Part shown: piece after piece, positions 33,322 to 42,859 of the stretch
Layout: the number at the start of each line of letters is the position of its first letter
Position numbering within the stretch: the first letter of the stretch is position 1
DNA from: Bacteroidaceae bacterium
GTDB taxonomy: Bacteria; Bacteroidota; Bacteroidia; Bacteroidales; Bacteroidaceae
DNA: 47,620 bases
Assembly: GCA_902362375.1 (NCBI GenBank)
Contig: CABIVS010000001.1
Location: forward strand, 1-47,620
Direction: 5' to 3'
The notes under the pieces: model-generated
What the model saw: the letters and a program-made list of their open reading frames with translations, nothing else
What the model was told of the DNA's origin: nothing
Databases searched by the model: none
Program-made: the position numbers and the translations under genes

Positions 33322-36300
33322 CTATATTTCTCCCATATATTTAGAAGGAGATACTCCAAAATGTTCCGTGAAATGTTTGCGAAGAGTGCGAGTATCAGAA
33401 TATCCGACCATTTCCGAAATCTCCTGAATAGAATAGCGGTTTTCCAGAATTAATGACGCCGCTTTGCTTATACGTATACTGCGGATCATATCTATGACCG
33501 ACAAATCACTACGCTGCTTCACTTTCCGATACAACGTAGGCTGGCTCATATTTAATTGTTCCGCCAACATCTTCACATTAAAATCTTCATTGGAAAGATT
33601 AACCTCTATAACATGAATAAGCTGTTGCAGGAAAGTATCTTCTTTCCCTCCCTCTTCCGATTCTTGTTTCAGCATCAAGGCCTTTGTATAAATCCGTCTC
33701 AACCGTTCTCGTTGTAAAATCAGGTTATCCACTTTGGCAAGAAGAATCTCCGGATTGAAAGGTTTCAGCATATAATCATCCGCTCCACTATAAGAACCAT
33801 GCAAGATATCAGCATCTTCCGATTTTGCAGTCAACATCAAAATCGGAAGATGCGCCGTTTCCTGTTGTGCACGAATCTCCCGACAACAAGTAAAGCCGTC
33901 TTTTACAGGCATCATCACATCCGAGATAATGAGGTCGGGCAATTGTTCTTTTGCCATACGCACCCCTTCTTCACCGTTGCCGGCTTCATATACTAAATAC
34001 TTAGAAATAAACAAACTCCGGATATATTCACGGACTTCTTCATTATCCTCAATAACCAACAAGCTTTTTTTGGATGTTGTTTCTTGACTATTTTCTGATG
34101 CAGAAAGAAATAGTTCCGACTCCAACTCTTCATTCGGTTTCGTACTCATTTGCTGACAGTCAACCAGTTCATAATCATCTTTTGCAAAATGCTCCTTGCC
34201 ATCAGGAATATATAAAACAAACGTACTCCCTTCACCCGTTTTGCTCTCCAATGTCACTTTGCCATGATGCAAATCCATCGTATTCTTCACAATGTATAAT
34301 CCAATCCCTATCTTTGTTGATATTTCCGGTATATTTTCTCCTGTTATGAACGATTCGAAAACATGTTTCTGCAAATCCTTCGGAATCCCTGCCCCTGTAT
34401 CCGAAACAGCAATCCGGCAATATCCTTGTCCATCTTTCATTGTATGGGAGACAGAGAGCAGGACACTACCACCCGAAGATGTATACTTAAATGCATTCGA
34501 AAGAAGATTTTGCACGGCCGAAGTAATTTTGGGTTCATCTACCCAATACAACAGTTTTCCTTCAGGCAGATTAACCTCAAAGCGCAAATCCTTGATCTCC
34601 GACATTTGCCGGAATGGTTCCGACACACTCTTTATCACCCGAGCCAAGTCGGTCTCGGACAATTGGAGTTTAACCATTCCTGCCCCTATTTTTTGCACAT
34701 AAAGTAAATGATCTACTAAAGTATGCAAGGAAGTAGCATTCTTATGCATTATCTGCAATTTCTTATAAAAAGGTTCCAACGGATTAGCTTGTTTCATCAA
34801 TTCCTGCAACGGAGCAAGAATCAAAGTTAGCGGGGTACGCAGTTCGTGGGCAGCACCAGTAAAGAAATTTTCACGTTCCATACGTATCTGCCGTTCTTTC
34901 TCACGCTCCAGACCAACAGTCAGCAATTCATGTTTCATCTGCATTTCATGTTCCAGACGCCGTTGTCTCAATCTTAACAATCGCACAAAATAAGCTATCA
35001 TGCCAATCACCACAAAGAGAATAAACAACCGAAAAGCCACTGTGCGACTCCAATGAGGAAGTATCTTTATATTCAGGGAAGTCACTGCTCCCGTCTGTCC
35101 ATCCGGAAATATATTCTTTACCTCGAATACATAGTCCCCTTCCGGCAAGTTAGTATATGAGGCTTTTTCTCCATCATCAGATATCAGCCAATTCTCCTGA
35201 TAGGGCAAAAGCCGGTAGTTATACTTTTGTTGTTCATTGGAATGAGACAGATTATTGAAAGTCAAAGAAAAATCGCGATTATCATTATTCAAAATAACTT
35301 GATTGGTATAAGAGATTCCCTCCCGAAGTATTATTTGACCGTTTATCTCCTTATCTATTTCCACCGGACGGTTGTCGACTTCCAATCCCGTTATCAATAC
35401 CCGTTCATTTGCAGGATACACATCTACATCATCCGGATGAAAGTAAGTCATACTCTGATTATTCCCAAAGAACAACGTATGGTTACTGAATAAAGCCGAA
35501 CGGTTACTACCTGCAATATAATAATTATAGAAAAGGTGCTGATGACGGCTATAACGGGAAATTCCCGAATTGCTGCCCAGCCATATATGTCCTTTAGCAT
35601 CTTCCGTAATACAACCGACAAAATTACTGCACAATCCGTCAGCAGTTGTATAAAATTCACGAATCGAATCCTGTTGAGGAGAGAGAATTGCGAAACCATC
35701 CATATAGCCTACATACAGATTTCCATCTGTAGAAGCTAACAATGACCGCACTGAATGATTCTTTACATTTGCTTTCTGCTCATAGCCAGACTTGGCTGAT
35801 ATTTCACCGGAAGCAGAGACAGACACCCTACATACTCCCTGATTGCTTGTGCCCAGCCAGATACCCCCGTCTTTTGTTACAGCAATAGAACGTATGGCAA
35901 GTGCTTCTTTTTTATCTAGTTTCTGTTCAACCGGCAAACGCTTGCACATTCTTTTTTTAGGTTCAAAGAGCAAAAGTCCTTTTTCAGTACCCACCCAAAT
36001 AACTCCTTCAGCATCTATATAGATAGCCCAAATATCCGAAGTATAGATGATACCATCCACCAGCAAAGTATAAGTTATGAATCGGCGGGATTTAACATCA
36101 TAAACGGTCAATGTCCCATTTCTATTCCCGAACCATAAATTACCCTGTCCATCTTTCAAAGAACAGAGCACAGTTTCACTACTATTTCCCGAACCGGAAT
36201 ATACAGTAGAAAACTGTAGCCTCTTACCTGATTCATAAGGTTCATCACTTCGCATAATACCTTTATGAAAAGTGGCCAGCCATACAAAACAGTCGTCGTC

Positions 36301-37413
36301 CATCGTTATACTGCAAATCTCATTATGCCTATCCTGATAAAAACGGTTATAGAACTGTGACCGCAAGTCCGAACACATCACTCCTCCACCGTTTGTCCCA
36401 ATCCAAAGCACCCCATTCGGATCATAATAGGATGAAATCATACGAGTTTCCAAGTTTTGCTGAACTTGTGAAGCTGTATTATTATAAATTTCTGTAGTGA
36501 GTTTCTGTGGATATCCCTTATCCGGTATCAACACAGTATAGCCACTCCAAGTTACCGCCAGATAACGGTTATTATCTATTGGTATGACTTGATAAACATC
36601 CGTATGGGAAAGCTGATTTCCCTCTGTTATCCCGTCATACGAGATCCTGTCAATCTGATGAGTCCGCAAATGATAGCGAATAATCCCCCGGGCAATGGTT
36701 GAAATCCATACAATATCATCCTTACACATGACAGAAGTAATCTGAATAGACTTTATTGTATCTAATGGGATCAACGTCCGGCACAACTTCTCACTATCCG
36801 GATGAAATAACAGCAAGTTACTGAAATTGGTAACCAGACACAACCCTCTATTTTCATCAAAGCAAACAGCAGAAAAAAATTCTCCTTTTGCGGATAGTAG
36901 CTTAAAGTCCTTCTGAAGGTTCGCACAAATAAAGTCTGCATCGCCTGACTGATTTTTATGCTCTTTCCATTGATACAACAATAATTTATCTTCGAATATA
37001 GCCCAAAAAGAAGTTTCATTCAAGGGCAACAATCCCCAGAGCCTGACTCCATCCGTCTCCTTTCCGGATATGACAGGAGTAAAACATTCGGATTTTCTAT
37101 TAAAACAATAAAGTTTGTTTCCGGCAATAATACCCAGATAGTCTTCAGATAATTTCACAATCTTTTCAACCGAAACAGACATTTCCATCGGACTGAAATT
37201 TTTAATCATCTTCCCATCATAACGGCTTAAGCCATTATTCGTACCAAACCACATAAATCCGTCCGCATCCTTACAAATGCAAGAAACGGTATTGTCTGCC
37301 AGTCCATCCTGCATTGTCAACAAACGAATATCCTTATCAAAAAAAGCATAAACGGAAACCAAAGGAATACTGCTTATCAGAACTAGTAAGATTAGATTTA
37401 AGCGTTTTGCCAT
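33322..37413 (-). CDS. hybrid two-component system regulator (HTCS) of the PUL, 1363 aa
   Basis: A one-chain sensor-regulator in the inner membrane. Order: signal/anchor (about 5-22), a large periplasmic sensor of two-component-regulator propeller repeats (WFGTNNGLSRYDG, WIGTNGGGVMC, WVGTEKGLLLF, WLGSNSGISRY), a Y_Y_Y domain (YNYRLLPYQENWL), TM2, HisKA (AAHELRTP, H856), HATPase, a receiver (SDVMMP, D1165) and a C-terminal AraC-type HTH (MSQPTLYRKV, ISEMVGYSDTRTL). HTCS proteins bind an oligosaccharide released from the target glycan and switch on the adjacent PUL. An ATG 30 codons upstream is in frame, but MAKRLNLILLVLISS at 37413 is the natural signal start. It diverges from susC. Confidence 0.95.
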   Translation of the reverse strand: MAKRLNLILLVLISSIPLVSVYAFFDKDIRLLTMQDGLADNTVSCICKDADGFMWFGTNNGLSRYDGKMIKNFSPMEMSVSVEKIVKLSEDYLGIIAGNKLYCFNRKSECFTPVISGKETDGVRLWGLLPLNETSFWAIFEDKLLLYQWKEHKNQSGDADFICANLQKDFKLLSAKGEFFSAVCFDENRGLCLVTNFSNLLLFHPDSEKLCRTLIPLDTIKSIQITSVMCKDDIVWISTIARGIIRYHLRTHQIDRISYDGITEGNQLSHTDVYQVIPIDNNRYLAVTWSGYTVLIPDKGYPQKLTTEIYNNTASQVQQNLETRMISSYYDPNGVLWIGTNGGGVMCSDLRSQFYNRFYQDRHNEICSITMDDDCFVWLATFHKGIMRSDEPYESGKRLQFSTVYSGSGNSSETVLCSLKDGQGNLWFGNRNGTLTVYDVKSRRFITYTLLVDGIIYTSDIWAIYIDAEGVIWVGTEKGLLLFEPKKRMCKRLPVEQKLDKKEALAIRSIAVTKDGGIWLGTSNQGVCRVSVSASGEISAKSGYEQKANVKNHSVRSLLASTDGNLYVGYMDGFAILSPQQDSIREFYTTADGLCSNFVGCITEDAKGHIWLGSNSGISRYSRHQHLFYNYYIAGSNRSALFSNHTLFFGNNQSMTYFHPDDVDVYPANERVLITGLEVDNRPVEIDKEINGQIILREGISYTNQVILNNDNRDFSLTFNNLSHSNEQQKYNYRLLPYQENWLISDDGEKASYTNLPEGDYVFEVKNIFPDGQTGAVTSLNIKILPHWSRTVAFRLFILFVVIGMIAYFVRLLRLRQRRLEHEMQMKHELLTVGLEREKERQIRMERENFFTGAAHELRTPLTLILAPLQELMKQANPLEPFYKKLQIMHKNATSLHTLVDHLLYVQKIGAGMVKLQLSETDLARVIKSVSEPFRQMSEIKDLRFEVNLPEGKLLYWVDEPKITSAVQNLLSNAFKYTSSGGSVLLSVSHTMKDGQGYCRIAVSDTGAGIPKDLQKHVFESFITGENIPEISTKIGIGLYIVKNTMDLHHGKVTLESKTGEGSTFVLYIPDGKEHFAKDDYELVDCQQMSTKPNEELESELFLSASENSQETTSKKSLLVIEDNEEVREYIRSLFISKYLVYEAGNGEEGVRMAKEQLPDLIISDVMMPVKDGFTCCREIRAQQETAHLPILMLTAKSEDADILHGSYSGADDYMLKPFNPEILLAKVDNLILQRERLRRIYTKALMLKQESEEGGKEDTFLQQLIHVIEVNLSNEDFNVKMLAEQLNMSQPTLYRKVKQRSDLSVIDMIRSIRISKAASLILENRYSIQEISEMVGYSDTRTLRKHFTEHFGVSPSKYMGEI

Positions 37414-37545
37414 ATTAATCAATTTAGGGCAAATAAACGAAATAAAGTCAAAACATACAAAAAAAAAGAATAAAGAAATGCCGTATGAATTAAACATGTA
37501 CACTGAATGAAAGAAATATGCATATCCATAAAAACTTTCTTCGCG

Positions 37546-37553
37546 TACATTTG
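37546..37553 (+). promoter_or_regulatory. -7 element of the susC-susD-sulfatase-fucosidase operon
   Basis: TACATTTG, followed by C, fits TAnnTTTG 40 bases before the susC ATG. A weak -33 region, as here, is common for promoters that need an activator, which fits control by the divergent HTCS. No obvious direct or inverted repeat stands out as the HTCS site in 37414-37545. Confidence 0.6.
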
Positions 37554-37592
37554 CAGTACAATAACCTTATGTATAACTTTAAATAAAATGCA

Positions 37593-40500
37593 ATGAGAAA
37601 ACTAACATCATTACTCACCATGCTATTGCTAGGTATCAGTTTCGTGTATGCGCAGCAAGTCAGCATCAAAGGTACCGTTACAGACAAAAGGCTTAATGAG
37701 CCGATTATCGGTGCCAGTGTATTAGTAGAAAACACAAACAACGGAACCATCACAGATATAGATGGTAACTTCTCCCTCAAAAATGTCGCTAAAGGAAATG
37801 TGCTGATCGTATCTTATATAGGATATCAGCCTCAACGCCTGACATTTGATGGCAATCAAACGACTTTCAAAATCATGCTGACCGAAGATACACAAACGCT
37901 GGATGAAGTGGTTGTAGTAGGATTCGGTACGCAGAAGAAAGTGAACTTAACCGGAGCCGTAGCGACAGTAGATACCAAAACATTGGAATCCCGCCCGGTC
38001 ACTTCCGTATCACAGGCCCTGCAAGGGGTCATGCCGGGATTGAACATTGACGTGAATGATAAAGGCGGACGACTGGATAAGAATCCGACAATGAACATCC
38101 GTGGCGTCGGTAACCTGGGAACAGGTTCCAGTGCTTCACCACTTGTTTTGATTGACGGTGCCGAAGGAGATATTAACACGCTTAATCCACAGGATATTGC
38201 TAATATTTCCGTATTAAAAGATGCAGCTTCCTCTTCTATCTACGGATCTCGCGCTCCGTTTGGTGTGATATTGATTACTACTAAATCCGGAGAAGCAGGA
38301 AAGACAACGATTCAATATTCAGATAACTTCCGTTGGTCTCGTCCGACCAATATACCCGACATGCTTGACTCCTATCGTTTTGCCAGATATTTCAATGCAG
38401 CGCAACTTAATACTGGAGATGGTAACAAGAAATTTATTTTCGATGACAACACTATTGATCGTATCCAACGATACATGGCAGGCGAGTATCCATACACCTC
38501 TGATCCGGAAGGTTCTCAAGGGAGTAATTTTTTCCCTTTCAATGGAGCGTCTAATGATAACCAAAACTGGCCGCGAAACTTCATAGACAAAACATCTTTC
38601 GGACAAGAACATAATTTAAGTATTTCCGGTGGAAGTGAAAAGGTCAAGTATTATATCTCCGGTGCTTTTCTTTCGCAAGAAGGACAAATGAACTACTCTG
38701 ACGAGAAAAAGAAACGTTTTAATATCAGCGGAAAAGTCAGCGGACAGGTAACCAAATGGTTAAACCTTGACTTCAATGCACGATTTATCCGTGAAGATAT
38801 TGCAATGCCTACGTTTATCAATCTCTATGGCGACCGTTTCTTTGCAGAAACAACCAAGTTATATCCTACAATGCCATTATATGACAACAACGGACACTAT
38901 ACACGTAATCCCAAGTTAATGCAGTTAACTTCCGGAGGGCGTTCCAACTCAACGAAAGATACTTACTTCACCCAGGGAGGATTTCATTTAACCCCCATCA
39001 AAGGATTAGGCATACACGGGCAAGCCAGTCTGCGTACCGAAAGCTATCAACATCAATACAACATTAACAAAGTATATCTATACACTCGTGACAATCAGCC
39101 GGTTGAAGAGCAATGGTTGGGTGGTGACGACGATCTTGCCGCCGGAAGAACATCTGCACAAAGCGAAACGGAACAAACTTCCATGGTAACTACGGCTCTT
39201 TACGCAGACTATGAATACTCTTGGATGAAGCATAATTTCAAAGCTACCGCAGGTATGAATTCGGAATATTACCGCATCAACAACATGGTAGGCAAACGCT
39301 ATGACGTAGTCAACGAACTGGTCCCCAGTATCAATACCGCAACAGGAACGAGCGTACTGAAAGCCTTCACAAGAGAATGGGCTACAATGGGTTATTTCGC
39401 ACGCGTCAACTACGACTACGACGGCAGATACCTGATTGAAGGAAATATCCGTCGTGACGCGACTTCCCGTTTCCGTGGAGATCAACGTTGGGGAACTTTC
39501 CCTTCCGTATCCGTCGGTTGGAATATCGCACGCGAAGCATTTTGGGAACCGATACAACAACAGGTAAATCTTTTGAAACTCCGTTTCTCTTATGGTAGTC
39601 TGGGAAACCAGAACACAGAGAGCTTCTACCCTACCTATTCCATTCAGAACATTACAGTAGGTAGCGCAGACGACGGAGGCCGTTGGTTGCTTGAGCAGGC
39701 CAACAAGTCAAGTATAGCTACTACTCCCGGACTTGTAAGTTCATTGCTCACTTGGGAACGGATCACCAGTTACAATGCCGGTCTGGACTTCGGAGCTTTC
39801 AACAACCGTTTGACCGGATATGCTGAATATTATGTCCGCGACACAAAAGACATGGTAGGACCTGCCGAAGAGATTTCTCCGATTGTAGGTGCGTCAGCCC
39901 CGAAACTGAACAATACATCTTTACGAACCAAAGGATGGGAATTACAAATAAATTGGCAGGATAGAATCGGTCAGGTAGGTTATCACATATCTCTCAACTT
40001 ATCCGATGCGCAGACTGAAGTGACAGAATATCCTAACCCTGACAAGACATTCTATACCAAAGACTCTGATGGTAATACAATAGAAAGTTACTGGAAAGGA
40101 AAAAAACTAGGTGAAATCTGGGGATTCAAGACAGTAGGCATGGCAAAAACCGATCAGGAAATACAAGATTATATAGCTATCCATGACCAAAGCAGACTTC
40201 CCAATGTTGGCAATAACATCTGGAAAGCAGGTGACATCATGTATGCGAATCTCGATGATAATGCTGCTATTGAAAAAGGGACTTCCGCCAACGACCCGAA
40301 GGACCTCTGCATTATCGGCAACAGTACACCGCGCTATCGTTTTGGCATCACATTGGGAGCAGATTACAAAGGTTTTGATATCAGCATGATGTTCCAGGGA
40401 GTGGCCAAACGCGATATATGGGTAGGTGGAGATGACAGATCTGTATATGAAAAAGGTATGATTTTCTGGGGAGTCAACGGAGGACAATGGGACTCTACAG

Positions 40501-40853
40501 GATACGAAGAACATTATGATTTCTTCCGCCCGGAAGGTGACGAACTGGGAACAAACCTGAACGCTTACTTCCCTCGTCCCATCATCGGAAGCAAGCAAAA
40601 TCAACAAGTACAGACTCGTTACCTGCAAAATGCCGCTTATATCCGTCTGAAGAATCTACAAATCGGATATACCTTACCGAAAGCGCTGATACAAAAAATC
40701 AGTTTACAAAAAATACGGGTCTTCTTTTCTGGTGACAATCTTTGGACAGGAAGTAAAATGAGTAAGAATTTTGATCCGGAGCTATTATATCAGAATGGTA
40801 TGAGTTACCCACTAAGCTATACACTCTCCTTCGGTGTCAACATCACATTATAA
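37593..40853 (+). CDS. SusC-family TonB-dependent outer-membrane glycan transporter, 1086 aa
   Basis: A signal peptide ending VYAQ (about residue 21) is followed by the carboxypeptidase-regulatory-like beta domain typical of SusC (GTVTDKRLNEPIIGASV, FSLKNVAKG), a TonB-box-like DEVVVVGFG near 105-113, the plug domain (NIRGVGNLGTGSSASPLVLIDG; VLKDAASSSIYGSRAPFGVILITTKSG) and a 22-strand barrel ending in TLSFGVNITL. It imports oligosaccharides with energy from TonB-ExbBD, together with the SusD partner whose gene begins 19 bases downstream. Substrate cannot be read directly; the neighbouring enzymes suggest a sulfated, fucosylated glycan. Confidence 0.96.
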   Translation: MRKLTSLLTMLLLGISFVYAQQVSIKGTVTDKRLNEPIIGASVLVENTNNGTITDIDGNFSLKNVAKGNVLIVSYIGYQPQRLTFDGNQTTFKIMLTEDTQTLDEVVVVGFGTQKKVNLTGAVATVDTKTLESRPVTSVSQALQGVMPGLNIDVNDKGGRLDKNPTMNIRGVGNLGTGSSASPLVLIDGAEGDINTLNPQDIANISVLKDAASSSIYGSRAPFGVILITTKSGEAGKTTIQYSDNFRWSRPTNIPDMLDSYRFARYFNAAQLNTGDGNKKFIFDDNTIDRIQRYMAGEYPYTSDPEGSQGSNFFPFNGASNDNQNWPRNFIDKTSFGQEHNLSISGGSEKVKYYISGAFLSQEGQMNYSDEKKKRFNISGKVSGQVTKWLNLDFNARFIREDIAMPTFINLYGDRFFAETTKLYPTMPLYDNNGHYTRNPKLMQLTSGGRSNSTKDTYFTQGGFHLTPIKGLGIHGQASLRTESYQHQYNINKVYLYTRDNQPVEEQWLGGDDDLAAGRTSAQSETEQTSMVTTALYADYEYSWMKHNFKATAGMNSEYYRINNMVGKRYDVVNELVPSINTATGTSVLKAFTREWATMGYFARVNYDYDGRYLIEGNIRRDATSRFRGDQRWGTFPSVSVGWNIAREAFWEPIQQQVNLLKLRFSYGSLGNQNTESFYPTYSIQNITVGSADDGGRWLLEQANKSSIATTPGLVSSLLTWERITSYNAGLDFGAFNNRLTGYAEYYVRDTKDMVGPAEEISPIVGASAPKLNNTSLRTKGWELQINWQDRIGQVGYHISLNLSDAQTEVTEYPNPDKTFYTKDSDGNTIESYWKGKKLGEIWGFKTVGMAKTDQEIQDYIAIHDQSRLPNVGNNIWKAGDIMYANLDDNAAIEKGTSANDPKDLCIIGNSTPRYRFGITLGADYKGFDISMMFQGVAKRDIWVGGDDRSVYEKGMIFWGVNGGQWDSTGYEEHYDFFRPEGDELGTNLNAYFPRPIIGSKQNQQVQTRYLQNAAYIRLKNLQIGYTLPKALIQKISLQKIRVFFSGDNLWTGSKMSKNFDPELLYQNGMSYPLSYTLSFGVNITL

Positions 40854-40872
40854 ACCTTAAAAACAGATTATT

Positions 40873-42807
40873 ATGAAACTAAAATATATATTCTTTTCAT
40901 TCATGGCTGCCTCATTCACTTTGAGTTCATGCAGTGACTTTCTCGACAGGCAACCCTTGACAGACAATACGGACGAAGGATTCTTCACCGAACCGATTCA
41001 ATTGCAGGCATATTGCAATAAAAAATATGATTTGCTCCCCGATTATAAAGATGTCAATCTTTTCAATGATGACGAAACGAGTGATAATCAGGCAGCAGAC
41101 GCACCGAAAGATCTCTTTTTGCCCCAGCGCATCAAAGTAGCAACAGATGGCAGCTATAACCGGCAGGAACATTTGCGGGATTGTAACCACTTCCTGCACT
41201 ATGCTCTTGAGAACCTGAAAAGCGGAAGACTTAATAATACCAATGAAACACAGCAATATATAGGCGAAATGTATTTCTTCCGTGCCTATATTTACTTTGA
41301 ATACCTAAGAAAGTTTGGAGACTTCCCTATCATTACGGAAGAACTTACCGCTGATGACTATGCCGCCAATGTGGAAGCAAACAAACGTAAGCCACGTAAT
41401 GAGGTAGCACGTTTTATTCTTAGCGATCTGGATGAAGCTATCAGCCGTCTTTTTCCCCGTAGCAATGCATTAACCAACCACCGGTTGAATCAGGAATCCG
41501 CATTATTGTTTAAGTCCCGTGTTGCTCTTTATGAAGCCAGTTGGGAGACCTATCACAAAGGAACAGCCCGCGTACCGGGTGGTCCGGGATGGCCGGGAGG
41601 AACATTTGATGGTAATCTGGACACAGAAACAGACTTTTTCCTGACACAGGCAATGGAGGCAGCAAAACCTATAGCAGAAGCATTTCTACCCAATATCACC
41701 GATAAAATTGAAGACTACATGAATTTGTTCAACCAATATGATTTATCATCCAATAAAGAAGTATTGTTATGGCGTATGTATGCCGTAGATGCAACAGTCA
41801 ACAGCAAGGTGGAGGGTACGTATCATAGTATCTACTACGGAGAAAAAACAGAAGCCCAAGGTTGTGCCGGCAAAGACGGAGGATACACACGCTCATTAAT
41901 GGAAACATTCCTGACCACTAACGGTTTGCCTATTTACGCAACCGGCAACACAGAATATCAGGGTGACGCAAGTATTGAAGATGTGATGAAAAACAGAGAT
42001 CTGCGCCTGGTACAATCAACTTCCAAACCGGGAGATCTCATATGGAGGGGAGCAAACCTTGACCAGACAGGTATCATGAGATATGTCAACTTGCTGAATT
42101 CATATGAAAGCGTATCTCATTCCACTACCGGTTATATGGTACGCAAAGGATGGAGAGACAGCAACGTTACTATGAATGATAATTCGCCATTGGCTTATAT
42201 GATTTTCCGTGCTTCAGAAGCATTCCTCAACTATATGGAAGCCGATTGTATGAAAAACGGAGGAATTTCCATAGATGCAAACAGCCAGAAATACTGGAAA
42301 GCATTAAGAAAACGCGCGGGAGTATCAGATGATTATCAAAAGACCATAGACAACACTGACCTGAACAAAGAAAATGACCTGGCTGTATGGTCGGGCAATG
42401 AACAAGTCAGCAGACTGCTTTATAATATCCGACGTGAACGCCGTTGTGAGTTTATAGCTGAAGGTATGCGCAAAGACGATTTATTCCGTTGGCGTTCACT
42501 AGATAAAATGAAGAATTATATAGTGGAAGGATTCAACTGGGAAGAATATAAGAAAGAGGAGTATTATGTACATCAGACGCAACTGGGATTGAAAATCTAT
42601 GATAGCAAATATCTGCGACCATATGCCTTCAACGAGTTGATTATCAACAACAATGGCTATAACTTTGAAGAAGCAAACTATCTTACCCCGATTTCTTATG
42701 ACGTCTTCCGCATGTCGACACCAGTGAAAGGAGGAGACCCAACCACTTCGGTTGTATATCAGAATCCGGGATGGCCGATAGGCTCCAATCTCTATGCAAA
42801 TCAGTAG
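40873..42807 (+). CDS. SusD/RagB-family glycan-binding lipoprotein, 644 aa
   Basis: An outer-membrane lipoprotein (lipobox LSSC, C20, followed by the common SDFLDRQP) that forms the lid of the SusC transporter. The TPR-rich SusD fold is indicated by YIGEMYFFRAYIYFEYLRKFGDFPII and the C-terminal RRERRCEFIAEGMRKDDLFRW, both hallmarks of the family. At 644 residues it is somewhat longer than SusD itself (551). The cognate susC gene is directly upstream, and the sulfatase follows after 52 bases. Confidence 0.95.
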   Translation: MKLKYIFFSFMAASFTLSSCSDFLDRQPLTDNTDEGFFTEPIQLQAYCNKKYDLLPDYKDVNLFNDDETSDNQAADAPKDLFLPQRIKVATDGSYNRQEHLRDCNHFLHYALENLKSGRLNNTNETQQYIGEMYFFRAYIYFEYLRKFGDFPIITEELTADDYAANVEANKRKPRNEVARFILSDLDEAISRLFPRSNALTNHRLNQESALLFKSRVALYEASWETYHKGTARVPGGPGWPGGTFDGNLDTETDFFLTQAMEAAKPIAEAFLPNITDKIEDYMNLFNQYDLSSNKEVLLWRMYAVDATVNSKVEGTYHSIYYGEKTEAQGCAGKDGGYTRSLMETFLTTNGLPIYATGNTEYQGDASIEDVMKNRDLRLVQSTSKPGDLIWRGANLDQTGIMRYVNLLNSYESVSHSTTGYMVRKGWRDSNVTMNDNSPLAYMIFRASEAFLNYMEADCMKNGGISIDANSQKYWKALRKRAGVSDDYQKTIDNTDLNKENDLAVWSGNEQVSRLLYNIRRERRCEFIAEGMRKDDLFRWRSLDKMKNYIVEGFNWEEYKKEEYYVHQTQLGLKIYDSKYLRPYAFNELIINNNGYNFEEANYLTPISYDVFRMSTPVKGGDPTTSVVYQNPGWPIGSNLYANQ

Positions 42808-42846
42808 CAATTCAATATAAATCATAATCCATTAAAAATAAAAAGC

Positions 42847-42854
42847 TATTTTTG
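42847..42854 (+). promoter_or_regulatory. possible internal -7 element before the first sulfatase
   Basis: TATTTTTG followed by C fits TAnnTTTG, but lies only 6 bases before the first ATG of the sulfatase. If active, the transcript would start at about that ATG and translation would use the in-frame ATG at 42878. It may be coincidence in an AT-rich junction. Confidence 0.25.
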
Positions 42855-42859
42855 CCATT

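Noticed and set aside
37414..37503. 30-codon N-terminal extension of the HTCS protein
   Set aside because: It would put an extra hydrophobic stretch before a normal signal sequence; MAKRLNLILL at 37413 is the standard form.
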